A stretch of 24,510 nucleotides of DNA, from contig JAIRPU010000096.1 of the NCBI GenBank assembly GCA_031256815.1, forward strand, positions 1 to 24,510. Direction: 5' to 3'. Both the position numbers and the translations under genes were made by a program. Shown here piece after piece: positions 14,687 through 22,733 of the stretch. The number at the start of each line of letters is the position of its first letter. The first letter of the stretch is position 1. This DNA comes from Spirochaetaceae bacterium. Lineage in GTDB: Bacteria > Spirochaetota > Spirochaetia > Treponematales > Breznakiellaceae. The notes beneath the pieces are model-generated. The model was not told the origin of the DNA, did no database searches, and worked only from the letters and a program-made list of their open reading frames with translations.

Positions 14687-14727
14687 ATATTATCGGAAGC
14701 TACCTCTAATAGTCAAGTAATAGTCAA
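14687..14727 (-). promoter_or_regulatory. Promoter region of the P83/100 gene with duplicated -35 element
   Basis: Two copies of TAATAGTCAA (plus strand, 14707-14716 and 14718-14727) sit 11 bases apart. Read on the minus strand each contains TTGACTATTA. The proximal TTGACT (14711-14716) pairs with GATAAT (14689-14694, 16-base spacer) or TAATAT (14687-14692, 18-base spacer). The predicted start is only 1 to 3 bases before the ATG at 14679. The upstream copy is either a second -35 or half of a direct-repeat regulator site on one face of the helix. Confidence 0.5.
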
Positions 14728-14745
14728 AAATCTTTGCCACAGGGG

Positions 14746-14774
14746 TTGACGTTACTTTTGTTCAGTGGTATACT
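14746..14774 (+). promoter_or_regulatory. Sigma70-type promoter for the M20/YgeY-type hydrolase
   Basis: -35 TTGACG (14746-14751), a 17-base spacer, and -10 TATACT (14769-14774). The predicted start site is near 14781, giving a leader of about 43 bases before the ATG at 14824, which has GAGGAGAT just upstream. Confidence 0.7.
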
Positions 14775-14778
14775 GAAC
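14760..14778. promoter_or_regulatory. Perfect inverted repeat over the -10 box, probable operator
   Basis: GTTCAGT GGTAT ACTGAAC: 7-bp arms around a 5-base centre, 19 bases in all, overlapping the end of the spacer and the whole -10 box of the forward promoter. This is the expected position for a dimeric repressor (for example GntR, LacI or TetR type). The cognate regulator is not encoded in the window. Confidence 0.65.
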
Positions 14779-14823
14779 AAAAATTACGCCGCTTTATGCG
14801 GTCTGAGAATCGAGGAGATAAAA

Positions 14824-16026
14824 ATGCTGGATTTTAATGCTATTAAAAGCAAAGCGGAAGGCTATCGTGCAGATATGACTAAGTTCCTGCGTGATATAGT
14901 TCGTCTGCCCGGAGAAAGCTGCGGCGAAAAAGAAACTGCGGCGCGGATTGTCGATGAAATGAAAAAAACCGGTTTTGATGAAGCCGGCATTGACAAAATG
15001 GGAAACGTTATTGGCTATATGGGAAAAGGAAAAACCCTAATCGCTTTTGACGGGCACATTGATACGGTTGGTGTAGGCAATCGCGCCAACTGGAAATTCG
15101 ACCCGTTTGAAGGTTACGAAAACGATACCGAAATTGGCGGCAGGGGCACTTCCGACCAGCTCGGCGGCATAGTTTCGGCAGTTTATGGCGCCAAAATTAT
15201 GAAAGACCTTGGGCTTTTAAACGACAAATACAAAGTTATGGTTACCGGCACCGTGCAGGAAGAAGATTGCGACGGACTGTGCTGGGAATACATAATTAAA
15301 GAAGAAGGCATAAAACCTGAATTTGTTGTTATTACAGAGCCTACCAACGGAAACATATACCGCGGGCAGCGCGGGCGCATGGAAATACGTGTAGATGTAA
15401 AAGGGGTTTCCTGCCATGGTTCCGCACCGGAACGCGGAGATAACGCCATATACAAAATGGCGGAAATTCTGCTTGAAGTGCGCGAACTTAATAACCGTTT
15501 AAAAAACGACCCATTCCTTGGCAAAGGGACGCTTGCCACAAGCCAGATTTACTTTACATCGCCCTCGCGCTGCGCCGTTGCCGATTCCTGCGCTATTTCG
15601 ATAGACCGCCGCCTTACATGGGGCGAAACTTATCAAAGCGCGCTTGAAGAAATTCGCGCATTGCCGGCTGTAAAAAAACATAAAGCGGAAGTATCAATGT
15701 ATAAGTATGATAAAGCAAGCTATACCGGCGTTGTATATCCAATTGACTGCTATTTTCCAACATGGGTAATACCGGAGGATGCAAACCCAACAAAGGCTAT
15801 GGTAAAAGCCTACAAGGGTATGTACGGAAAACCAAAAGTCGACAAATGGACCTTCTCCACCAACGGCGTGGCGATAATGGGCCGCAACGAAATTCCGTGT
15901 ATTGGTTTTGGACCGGGCAAAGAAGAAGAAGCGCACGCGCCTAACGAAAAAACATGGAAAGAAGACCTTGTGCGCTGCGCCGCTGTTTATGCGGCTTTGC
16001 CTTCCTGTTACTGCGAAGAAAAATAA
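14824..16026 (+). CDS. ygeY: M20-family metallohydrolase, YgeY type
   Basis: A 400-residue zinc-dependent hydrolase of the M20 peptidase/deacylase family, closest by eye to the YgeY branch associated with selenium-linked purine or amino-acid catabolism. Metal ligands fit the family: H78 (FDGHIDTVG), D111 (RGTSDQLGG), E146/E147 (TGTVQEEDCDG), E172 (ITEPTNG) and H371 (EEAHAPNE). The dimerisation lid domain is inserted at about 180-290 (RGRMEIRVDVKGVSCHGSAPERGDNA). The start at 14824 is chosen because GAGGAGAT precedes it; the frame runs back to 14734, but that would begin inside the promoter. It is monocistronic, divergent from the P83/100 run and convergent with the hexuronate operon. No selenium-related gene is nearby, so the substrate is open; dipeptidase, carbamoyl or acyl hydrolase activity is possible. 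Confidence 0.85.
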   Translation: MLDFNAIKSKAEGYRADMTKFLRDIVRLPGESCGEKETAARIVDEMKKTGFDEAGIDKMGNVIGYMGKGKTLIAFDGHIDTVGVGNRANWKFDPFEGYENDTEIGGRGTSDQLGGIVSAVYGAKIMKDLGLLNDKYKVMVTGTVQEEDCDGLCWEYIIKEEGIKPEFVVITEPTNGNIYRGQRGRMEIRVDVKGVSCHGSAPERGDNAIYKMAEILLEVRELNNRLKNDPFLGKGTLATSQIYFTSPSRCAVADSCAISIDRRLTWGETYQSALEEIRALPAVKKHKAEVSMYKYDKASYTGVVYPIDCYFPTWVIPEDANPTKAMVKAYKGMYGKPKVDKWTFSTNGVAIMGRNEIPCIGFGPGKEEEAHAPNEKTWKEDLVRCAAVYAALPSCYCEEK

Positions 16027-16064
16027 AAACGAATATGTGGGTAAAACAAAGATAAATTATAAAT

Positions 16065-16109
16065 AAACCGGATGAATACAGATAATTTTTATTTGTATTC
16101 ATCCGGTTT
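16065..16109. terminator. Bidirectional intrinsic terminator between convergent operons
   Basis: A perfect 16-bp stem (16065-16080 with 16094-16109) and a 13-base AT-rich loop. The forward strand continues in TTTTGTT and the reverse strand in TTTATTTATAATTT, so it can end both the ygeY transcript and the hexuronate operon. A second inverted repeat, TTAAACC GG GGTTTAA (16112-16127), follows between it and the kdgK stop. Confidence 0.85.
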
Positions 16110-16131
16110 TGTTAAACCGGGGTTTAAGCGC

Positions 16132-17154
16132 TTAACGCTGCACCCGTCCTGAACTGTCGCCTCCGGCGAGTTTTTTTACTTCATCAACAGATACTAAATT
16201 ATAGTCGCCTTCTATGCTGTGTTTAAGGCAGCTTGCCGCAACAGCAAACTCTATTGCCTCTTGCGGCGTTGAGTTTTTTAACTGTGAATATATAAGCCCG
16301 GCACCGAAACTGTCGCCGCCGCCAACGCGGTCAACAATGTGCATGGGATATTTTTTTGAAAAATAATACTCTTTGCCGTCATAAAGCATTGCCGCCCAGT
16401 TATTATCATTTGCCGAAATGGATTCGCGCAGTGTAATGGCAACATGGGTAAAGTTAAAACGCTCTTTTAGCTGGGACGCTACATTTTTGTAGCCTTCGCG
16501 GCTCAACTCGCCATGCGAAATATCGCTGCCCTTTGCGTGAATACCAAAAACATCGGCGGCGTCTTCTTCGTTTGCAATGCACACATCCACATATTCCATA
16601 AGACGCCCCATAACTTCGCCGGCTTTTTCGCGCGTCCAAAGATTTTTACGGTAATTTAAATCGCAGGAAACGGTAATCTTTTTTGCCTTTGCCGCCTTGC
16701 AGGCTTCAAGACAGATTTCCGCGCAGGCTGCGCCAAGCGCAGGAGTAATGCCTGTAAAATGGAACCAGCAAGCGCCGTCAAAAATTTTATTCCAGTCAAA
16801 ATCCGTCTGCGCCGCTGTGCTTATCGACGAATGTGCCCTATCGTAAATTACTTTTGAAGGACGTTGAGACGCGCCTTTTTCCAAAAAATAAATTCCTACA
16901 CGCTCGCCGCCGCGCGATATAAATTGGGTATTAACGCCAAACTCGCGCAGTTTGTTGACGGCGCTTTGCCCAATTTCATGCGCGGGCAATTTTGTAACAA
17001 ACGCCGCGTCAAGACCATAATTGGCAAGCGAAATTGCCACATTTGCTTCGCCGCCTCCATAGGTTGCTCCAAAATTTGCCGCTTGCACAAAACGATAGTA
17101 CCCTTCAGGCGCAAGCCTGAGCATAATTTCGCCAAAGGTTATTACTTTTTGCAT
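16132..17154 (-). CDS. kdgK: 2-keto-3-deoxygluconate kinase (PfkB family)
   Basis: A 340-residue PfkB-family sugar kinase that phosphorylates 2-keto-3-deoxygluconate to KDPG. N-terminal ITFGEIMLRLAPEGYYRF and GGGEANVAISLANYG are typical of KDG kinases. VGGGDSFGAG near the C-terminus carries the catalytic base D281 and the anion hole. The assignment to KDG rather than another sugar rests mainly on context: it is the last gene of an operon holding UxaC, UxuB, UxuA and KDPG aldolase. The start is the ATG at 17154, with AAGGAG seven bases upstream; the frame can be extended two codons to a TTG, which would place the ribosome site too close. It is 20 bases after the aldolase gene and is followed by the terminator at 16065-16109. 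Confidence 0.92.
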   Translation of the reverse strand: MQKVITFGEIMLRLAPEGYYRFVQAANFGATYGGGEANVAISLANYGLDAAFVTKLPAHEIGQSAVNKLREFGVNTQFISRGGERVGIYFLEKGASQRPSKVIYDRAHSSISTAAQTDFDWNKIFDGACWFHFTGITPALGAACAEICLEACKAAKAKKITVSCDLNYRKNLWTREKAGEVMGRLMEYVDVCIANEEDAADVFGIHAKGSDISHGELSREGYKNVASQLKERFNFTHVAITLRESISANDNNWAAMLYDGKEYYFSKKYPMHIVDRVGGGDSFGAGLIYSQLKNSTPQEAIEFAVAASCLKHSIEGDYNLVSVDEVKKLAGGDSSGRVQR

Positions 17155-17174
17155 AACCAAACTCCTTAATCAAT

Positions 17175-18146
17175 TTATTTTTGCTTTTGCTGAACAAGAT
17201 GAACCGCAAAACCGGCAATTTCATCTTTAAGATATATTGCCGCCATTTTTCCTTCCGCATCCAGCTTTTTGCTTTCCGCATTAAAAGAAAAACCTTTGCG
17301 CTCCAAAAAAGCCTGCGCACGCAATATCGAATTTGTGCCTATGGCAATATGCCCGTTTTTGCCCAGATAGGGCTGCTTCATAAATTCGATATAAGCGGCG
17401 GCAAAAACCGATGACGCGCCGTCTTTTGAGGCAAAACCAAAGAGAAGCTCAAACTGCTTAGCCGCGTTTTTTGCTTCGGCTTCGTTTGCAGTATTTATTC
17501 CTACATGAGCCAGATTAAAGCAGAGCATTGAATTTATCGCTTCGCGGCATAACGCTGTAACCTTTGCAAAATCTCCGGCATTAATTGCTTCGGGTGGAAC
17601 CATCCATGAGCCGCCACAGGCAACTATTTTTTCAAACGCCAAATAAGAGCCAAGATTCGCCGCGTTTATGCCGCCTGTAGGCATAAACTTTAACATTGGA
17701 AACGGTGCGGATACAGCTTTAAGATAGGCAAGCCCGCCGGACTGCTCGGCTGGAAAAAACTTAAGCACATTAAGCCCCATTTCAAGCGCCGCCTCCATAT
17801 TCGAAGGATTTGTACATCCAGGCGTAATGGGAATTTTTTTGCCGATGCAGTGCGCTACCACACGCGGATTAAAACCAGGGCTTACAATAAAACGCGCGCC
17901 CGCTTCTATCGCCCTGTCTGCCTGTTCAATACTGAGTACCGTACCGGCCCCCACAATCATTTCTGGAACTTCTTTTGCAATGTTTTTTATCGCCTGGGCT
18001 CCGGCTTCAGTGCGAAATGTAATTTCCGCACATGGGATACCGCCTTCGATAAGCGCGCGGGCAAGCGGTACCGCCTTTGCGGCATCATCAATTTTAATTA
18101 CAGGAACAATACCGATTTTTTCAAGCTCGGTTATAACATTCAGCAT
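17175..18146 (-). CDS. eda: KDPG/KHG aldolase fused to a C-terminal VOC (glyoxalase-like) domain
   Basis: A 323-residue protein, about 110 longer than ordinary Eda. Residues 1-205 are a class I KDPG aldolase: E41 and R45 in EITFRT, the GAGTVL loop at about 66-71, SPGFNP at 89-94, PGCTNPSN near 109, and the Schiff-base lysine K129 in LKFFPAE. It splits KDPG into pyruvate and glyceraldehyde 3-phosphate. Residues about 208-320 (FNLAHVGINTANEAEAKNAA ... KNGHIAIGTNSILRAQAFLERKG) have the paired beta-alpha-beta-beta pattern of the VOC/glyoxalase superfamily, though the metal ligands of a working enzyme are not obvious. This two-domain form occurs in some other anaerobes; the role of the tail is unknown to me. 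It has a good ribosome site (TAGGAG, 6 bases from ATG), sits 51 bases after uxuA, and its leader holds the small palindrome TAGAATAATTCTA (18159-18171). Confidence 0.9.
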   Translation of the reverse strand: MLNVITELEKIGIVPVIKIDDAAKAVPLARALIEGGIPCAEITFRTEAGAQAIKNIAKEVPEMIVGAGTVLSIEQADRAIEAGARFIVSPGFNPRVVAHCIGKKIPITPGCTNPSNMEAALEMGLNVLKFFPAEQSGGLAYLKAVSAPFPMLKFMPTGGINAANLGSYLAFEKIVACGGSWMVPPEAINAGDFAKVTALCREAINSMLCFNLAHVGINTANEAEAKNAAKQFELLFGFASKDGASSVFAAAYIEFMKQPYLGKNGHIAIGTNSILRAQAFLERKGFSFNAESKKLDAEGKMAAIYLKDEIAGFAVHLVQQKQK

Positions 18147-18197
18147 AGCTCACTCCTATAGAATAATTCTAACATTTTAAAGCTGAAAGATAAGTGC

Positions 18198-19262
18198 CTA
18201 ACTCATTTTATCTATCGCTTCGTACAAACCGTTAAGATAGGTTACACCCAGAGCGCGGTCGTAAAGGCCATAACCGGGCATTCCTGTTTCGCCCCAAATT
18301 GCTCTTCCGTGGTCAGGGCGCACTACCCCGCGAAACCCTATATCGTAGAGCGCCTTCATTATTGCAAACATATCAAGCGAACCATCACTCGAAAGATGTG
18401 CGCTTTCTTCAAACACGCCGGGCGCTGTATGCCGTACATTACGCACATGGGCAAAATGAATTCTGCCTTTAAGCGCGCGGATAATATCCGGAATATCATT
18501 TTTGGGATTTGTTCCCAGACTTCCCGTGCAGAGCGTAACGCCGTTATGCGGATTGTCAACGAGCTTCATTATGCGCAGAAGCTTCTCCTTGCCTGTTACA
18601 ATTCGCGGAAGCCCGAACACAGGCCATGCCGGGTCGTCGGGGTGTATTGCCATATTGATATTGTACTCTTCGCAAACCGGCATAAGCCGCTGCAAAAAAT
18701 ACGCAAGATTTGAAAGCAGTTTTTCTTCGTCAATCTCCTTGTACATTGCAAACAGCTCTTTAAGCCGCGCCATTCGTTCCGGCTCCCAGCCGGCAAGCGT
18801 ATGGCCGCCTGACTGCCTGCTCATGGACGCGAACATATCGTCAGGATTTATGGCGTCTATCGCTTTTTGGTCGTATGCGAGTACGTTACTGCCGTCTTCA
18901 CGCGGTTTTGCAAGGTCGCTGCGCGTCCAATCGAATACAGGCATAAAGTTATAGCAGATAAGATGAATGTCCTGTTTGCCAATCCGTTTGAGCGTTTCAA
19001 TATAAATATCAATATATTTATCGCGTTCAGAGCTGCCGGTTTTTATTGCGTCGTGTACATTAACGCTTTCTATGCCGGAAAGTTTTAATCCGGCTTTTTC
19101 TACCGTCTCTTTAAGAGACTTTATTTCGGATTCTTCCCATTGTTCGCCCGGCAGTTTGTTGTAAAGCGTTGTAATAACGCCGGTTACTCCAGGCACCTGT
19201 CTTATATGCTGTAAACTAACCGGGTCGTAGCCAGGTCCAAACCAGCGCATAGTCATTTGCAT
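18198..19262 (-). CDS. uxuA: D-mannonate dehydratase
   Basis: A 354-residue UxuA, which dehydrates D-mannonate to 2-keto-3-deoxygluconate. The N-terminal MRWFGPGYDPVSLQHIRQVPGVTGVITTLY is characteristic of the family. Metal and substrate residues are in place: H207 in AIHPDDPAW, C245 in GVTLCTGSLG, H272 in HFAHVRNV, and D317-H318 in VVRPDHGR. The length matches the 350-400 residue family range. The ATG at 19262 has AGGAGAG eight bases upstream. It follows uxuB after a 51-base gap that contains a GC-rich hairpin and T-run, so its level may be set separately from the upstream genes. The product feeds KdgK and the aldolase encoded next. Confidence 0.96.
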   Translation of the reverse strand: MQMTMRWFGPGYDPVSLQHIRQVPGVTGVITTLYNKLPGEQWEESEIKSLKETVEKAGLKLSGIESVNVHDAIKTGSSERDKYIDIYIETLKRIGKQDIHLICYNFMPVFDWTRSDLAKPREDGSNVLAYDQKAIDAINPDDMFASMSRQSGGHTLAGWEPERMARLKELFAMYKEIDEEKLLSNLAYFLQRLMPVCEEYNINMAIHPDDPAWPVFGLPRIVTGKEKLLRIMKLVDNPHNGVTLCTGSLGTNPKNDIPDIIRALKGRIHFAHVRNVRHTAPGVFEESAHLSSDGSLDMFAIMKALYDIGFRGVVRPDHGRAIWGETGMPGYGLYDRALGVTYLNGLYEAIDKMS

Positions 19263-19280
19263 AACAATTCTCTCCTAGTA

Positions 19281-19305
19281 ATAAAAACTGCCGGCCAGGC
19301 GGCAG
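19281..19305 (-). terminator. Terminator-like hairpin between uxuB and uxuA
   Basis: On the transcribed (minus) strand: CTGCCG-CCTGGC-CGGCAG (19305 to 19288), then TTTTTATTA, then the uxuA ribosome site. The 6-bp GC stem with a T-run looks like a weak intrinsic terminator or an RNA-processing stem inside the operon. Confidence 0.5.
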
Positions 19306-19313
19306 CAAAGGCG

Positions 19314-20933
19314 CTACGCCGTATATTTGCGCAATGTTTTTCGCACTGCGCCGTTACCGGCAATCAACTCGGCAAAATAGCCTTCTATTTTTTTACCGAG
19401 TCCGGCGGCATAAAGGTCAACGCCAAATATTTTTTCGTTTGACAAAATATTTTTTAGTCTGCCTTCTGCCGTTTCCGGTTTTCCAAGTTCTACGCCGTTA
19501 AGCTGCGCTTGCACAACCGCCAGAAGCGGGTCGCTGCTTAGCGTGAATTTTTTGCCATTATCGTCAACACCCAAAAGATAGCGGCACCACGCCGCTTCTA
19601 CAAGGGGTATTAAGACGAGCTTATCCGCGCCGGGTTCCCTGCGCGACATATAAAGTTTAATTGTTTCGCCAAAGCGTATTGATAATTTTTGGGAAGTATC
19701 CATTGCGATTCGCTGTGGCGTATCTGGAATGTTGGGATTGGGAAAGCGCACGGATAACACCTCTTTTACAAATTCCGAAGGTTTTATGATGCCTGGGTCG
19801 GTAACAACGGGCAGCCCTTCGTTATACGCGATTTTGGTTACAAGCGCTTTAAGGTCAGGGTCGGCCATTTCTTCGGCAATTGAAGTAAATCCAAGCAGAC
19901 AGCCGAAAATTGCAAGCGCGGTGTGCAGCGGGTTTAAGCAGGTACACACCTTCATTCGTTCAACCTTATCGACAATTTCAGCGCCGGTAAAATAAACGCC
20001 GGCTTTTTCGAGCGGCGGTCTTCCATTTGGAAAGTCATCTTCAATAACGAGATATTCGCTTTCTTCGGTATTTACAAACGAAGCTTTTACGGCGCTGCCG
20101 GAGGTTTTTACAAGCTCCATACCGGCGATGCCGGCTTCAGAAAGCGCCTTTGAAACACGTTCAGATGGCAGCGGGGTAATTTTATCTATCATTGAAAGCG
20201 GAAAAGAAACCTTTTTTTTATTGCCAATATAATCTAAAAAAGGCTGTTCAACACTGCCGCGGCGCAGCCATTCGCCAGCAACGGTTAGCATTGCCGCTTT
20301 AAGTTTATCGCCGTTATGCGAAAAATTATCAGTTGAAACAAGCGCAAGCGGAGCGCCTCCCGCCTTATAACGTTCAAAAAGCAGAGCGCAGAGCTTAAGC
20401 ATGATATGCTCTGCGCCTTCCGGCCCTTTATCAAGTTCTTCGACGATTTCCGGACGCACAGCGCCATCCATAGTCTTAAAATCGTAGCCTTTTTCTGTAA
20501 TGGCCAGCGTAACCATCTGCAAAGAAGGGTTTGCGAACACCGTTTTAAGCCGCGCCCAGCAGACGCTGTCTGCTGTATCGGCGGCAAGCATTTCGGTAAC
20601 GCTGCCAATAACTTTTTTTTCGAGGCTGCCATCGGCCTTCATTACTACAACGACAAAGAGATTATCGCTTTTTTGGTAAAGCGTTTTTGCTTCGGCATAA
20701 TTTACAGGCGCAATGGCGATAATCCCCTTGCCGCTTAGCCCTTTTTCGATGAGCGTTTGCTGCAGCACTGCATGAAAAGCGCGGAACAGGTTGCCTGGCC
20801 CTATGTGCGCCCAAACAGGCGCGGCAAATGTTTCTTTGCGCACCGCGTCAATGTCAAATTGAGGAAGCGTTATTTGCGCGTTTTTAAAAGCGCCGGCGTT
20901 TTGTTTAACGCTGTTTAATGTAATATCCAGCAC
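19314..20933 (-). CDS. uxuB: Fructuronate reductase / mannonate oxidoreductase, mannitol dehydrogenase family
   Basis: A 539-residue polyol-specific long-chain dehydrogenase that reduces D-fructuronate to D-mannonate with NADH. The nucleotide-binding loop is HIGPGNLFRAFH at 43-54. The catalytic region reads K328-VCTCL-N334-PL-H337, corresponding by eye to the Lys-Asn-His set of the family, with the Lys-Asn spacing one residue longer than in E. coli UxuB. The chain is some 50 residues longer than E. coli UxuB and resembles the long UxuB form of Thermotoga and Clostridia. The start is GTG at 20933, supported by AGGAG six bases upstream. It lies 30 bases after dctM and before uxuA. Substrate assignment rests on the neighbouring uxaC, uxuA and kdgK genes; a tagaturonate or mannitol activity cannot be excluded from sequence alone. 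Confidence 0.92.
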   Translation of the reverse strand: MLDITLNSVKQNAGAFKNAQITLPQFDIDAVRKETFAAPVWAHIGPGNLFRAFHAVLQQTLIEKGLSGKGIIAIAPVNYAEAKTLYQKSDNLFVVVVMKADGSLEKKVIGSVTEMLAADTADSVCWARLKTVFANPSLQMVTLAITEKGYDFKTMDGAVRPEIVEELDKGPEGAEHIMLKLCALLFERYKAGGAPLALVSTDNFSHNGDKLKAAMLTVAGEWLRRGSVEQPFLDYIGNKKKVSFPLSMIDKITPLPSERVSKALSEAGIAGMELVKTSGSAVKASFVNTEESEYLVIEDDFPNGRPPLEKAGVYFTGAEIVDKVERMKVCTCLNPLHTALAIFGCLLGFTSIAEEMADPDLKALVTKIAYNEGLPVVTDPGIIKPSEFVKEVLSVRFPNPNIPDTPQRIAMDTSQKLSIRFGETIKLYMSRREPGADKLVLIPLVEAAWCRYLLGVDDNGKKFTLSSDPLLAVVQAQLNGVELGKPETAEGRLKNILSNEKIFGVDLYAAGLGKKIEGYFAELIAGNGAVRKTLRKYTA

Positions 20934-20963
20934 ACAAGGCTCCTGTTAATGTAATTACTGTAT

Positions 20964-22250
20964 TCATTTTCCGAATATCATATTTGGTATCCATAACACC
21001 AAGTCCGGCAGGAATACAAGCACAGCCAGCTCAAGCAGAACGGCAAGCATAAACGGCAGTGAATATTTTGTATACTCTTCCGGCGGACAATCTATTATGC
21101 CGCAAACCGTGTATAATGCCGAGCCAATAGGCGGCGTCATAACGCCAAGCGTACATACCGTTGCCATTAGAACGCCAAAATGCACAGGGTCTATGCCGAC
21201 CGCTTTTACCATGGGCAGGAAAATAGGGGTAAGCAGTAGAAAGTTTACATTGCTGTCTACAAACATACCTGTAATAAAAAGGAAGCCCAGCATGATAAGT
21301 ACAAGCGCCTGCGGATTATTGGTAACGCCAAAAATTAAGCTGCTTAACGCTATGGGCAGTTTTACCCATGTTATAGCGAAACTGAAGGGGCCGGACATTG
21401 CTATAATAAGCATTATAGCGCCGTTATCTTTTACTGTGGTTATAAGCGCTTCTTTAAAGTTTTTCCAGTTTAATTCTTTATAGACAAACTTTCCAATAAT
21501 AAGCGCGTATACAACGGCAAAGGCTCCGCTTTCCGAAGGCGTAAAAACACCCATTCGGATTCCTACAATAAGCAGAACAGGGAAGAGCAGCGCCCAGACA
21601 CATTCTGTTAATTCGGCAAAGACTTCTTTGAACGAAAGTCTGGCTTTGCCGCTGGGCGGGTCATATTTGTAATAACGCGATGTAATTGATGTTGTTGACA
21701 TAAGCACGAGCATCATTAAAATACCGGGAATTATGCCGGCGGCAAAAAGCCTTCCAATGGAAACTTCGCCGACAAAACCAAAGATGATAAGCCCCAGAGA
21801 CGGCGGTATTGTTGCGGTGATAAGCGCCGTAACGCAGTTTACCGCGCAAATATAGCCTTTTTTATAGCCGATTTTTACCATTTCCGGCCCTAAAATGCGT
21901 GTTTCCATTGCTGCATCGGCGGTAGCAGACCCGGAAACGCCGCCCATGAGCGTACTCATTACTACGGAAATTTGCGCGGTACCGCCGTACATTCCCCGTG
22001 TAAGCAGCCGTGCAAGCCGCAGAAGGCGGTCTGTAATACCGGAAACGTTCATTAAATTGCCGGCAAAAATAAAGAATGGCACCGCCAAAAACGCAAAACT
22101 CTGGCTTTGCGAAACTACCATCTGCGTTGCTACTTCAAATGGAAGGTATTGAGTGCTAAAAAAGTACGCAAGCGCGGAAATCCCGATAACGAATGCGATG
22201 GGCATCCCCATCACCAAAAATAAAACAAAACAGCAAAGCAAAAATGCCAT
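20964..22250 (-). CDS. dctM: TRAP transporter large permease (DctM), hexuronate operon
   Basis: A 428-residue membrane protein of the DctM/TRAP-M family with about a dozen hydrophobic helices. Recognisable segments are SFAFLAVPFFIFAGNLMNVSG (family signature), MGGVSGSATADAAMETRILGPEM (first ligand/sodium hairpin), ITATIPPSLGLIIFGFVG, FTPSESGAFAVVYALIIG, and TLGVMTPPIGSALYTVCG in the second half. It carries substrate across the inner membrane, driven by the sodium gradient in characterised relatives. The ATG at 22250 overlaps the dctQ stop region: the ribosome site AAGGAGG (22258-22264) lies within the last codons of dctQ, so translation is coupled. Located in the glucuronate operon, so a hexuronate is the likely cargo. 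Confidence 0.96.
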   Translation of the reverse strand: MAFLLCCFVLFLVMGMPIAFVIGISALAYFFSTQYLPFEVATQMVVSQSQSFAFLAVPFFIFAGNLMNVSGITDRLLRLARLLTRGMYGGTAQISVVMSTLMGGVSGSATADAAMETRILGPEMVKIGYKKGYICAVNCVTALITATIPPSLGLIIFGFVGEVSIGRLFAAGIIPGILMMLVLMSTTSITSRYYKYDPPSGKARLSFKEVFAELTECVWALLFPVLLIVGIRMGVFTPSESGAFAVVYALIIGKFVYKELNWKNFKEALITTVKDNGAIMLIIAMSGPFSFAITWVKLPIALSSLIFGVTNNPQALVLIMLGFLFITGMFVDSNVNFLLLTPIFLPMVKAVGIDPVHFGVLMATVCTLGVMTPPIGSALYTVCGIIDCPPEEYTKYSLPFMLAVLLELAVLVFLPDLVLWIPNMIFGK

Positions 22251-22252
22251 AG

Positions 22253-22726
22253 TTATGCCTCCTTATTAAAATTGATAATGCCGTCATAAAATTTTATAGC
22301 GGTAGAAATGCACATGGATGCCGATGCGACAATCATACTCAGCGTTACCAAAGAATACGGAATTGGTATTGACTGATATGTACGCACACGCTCCTGCCAT
22401 GCAAGATTTATGCCATAAACAATAAAAACTCCAAGCGCAAAAAACACTACGATATAAATTATAAGCGCAATAAATTTTTGCATCCGTTTTGAAAGTTTGC
22501 GGGTTACAATATCAATACCTACAAGCTGCCCGCTGCGCCACGCTATATCCGCGCCGAGAAACGCCGTCCACGAAAGCAGAAACAGCGCCATATCTATAAT
22601 CCACGACATTGATATACGAAAAAAACGCAGTATTGCCGAAAGAAAAACAAACAGTACAAGAAAAACAAAACCTGCGCCGCAGACAGCAATTTCTATTTTA
22701 CACCATGCATTATATATCTTTTTCAT
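22253..22726 (-). CDS. dctQ: TRAP transporter small permease (DctQ), hexuronate operon
   Basis: A 157-residue DctQ subunit with four predicted membrane helices. The conserved central block WIIDMALFLLSWTAFLGADIAWRSGQLVGIDIV is present, including the Trp and Gly-Ala-Asp residues typical of the family. It pairs with DctM and scaffolds contact with the binding protein. The ATG has GAGG five bases upstream. It starts 7 bases after dctP and runs directly into dctM. In contrast to the other TRAP system in this window, Q and M are separate proteins here. Confidence 0.94.
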   Translation of the reverse strand: MKKIYNAWCKIEIAVCGAGFVFLVLFVFLSAILRFFRISMSWIIDMALFLLSWTAFLGADIAWRSGQLVGIDIVTRKLSKRMQKFIALIIYIVVFFALGVFIVYGINLAWQERVRTYQSIPIPYSLVTLSMIVASASMCISTAIKFYDGIINFNKEA

Positions 22727-22733
22727 AAATACC

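Noticed and set aside
14767..14774. UxuR/ExuR-type operator linking ygeY to the hexuronate operon
   Set aside because: The core GGTATAC resembles part of the enterobacterial UxuR site, but the arms differ and the resemblance comes from the -10 box; the start of the hexuronate operon is not visible for comparison.
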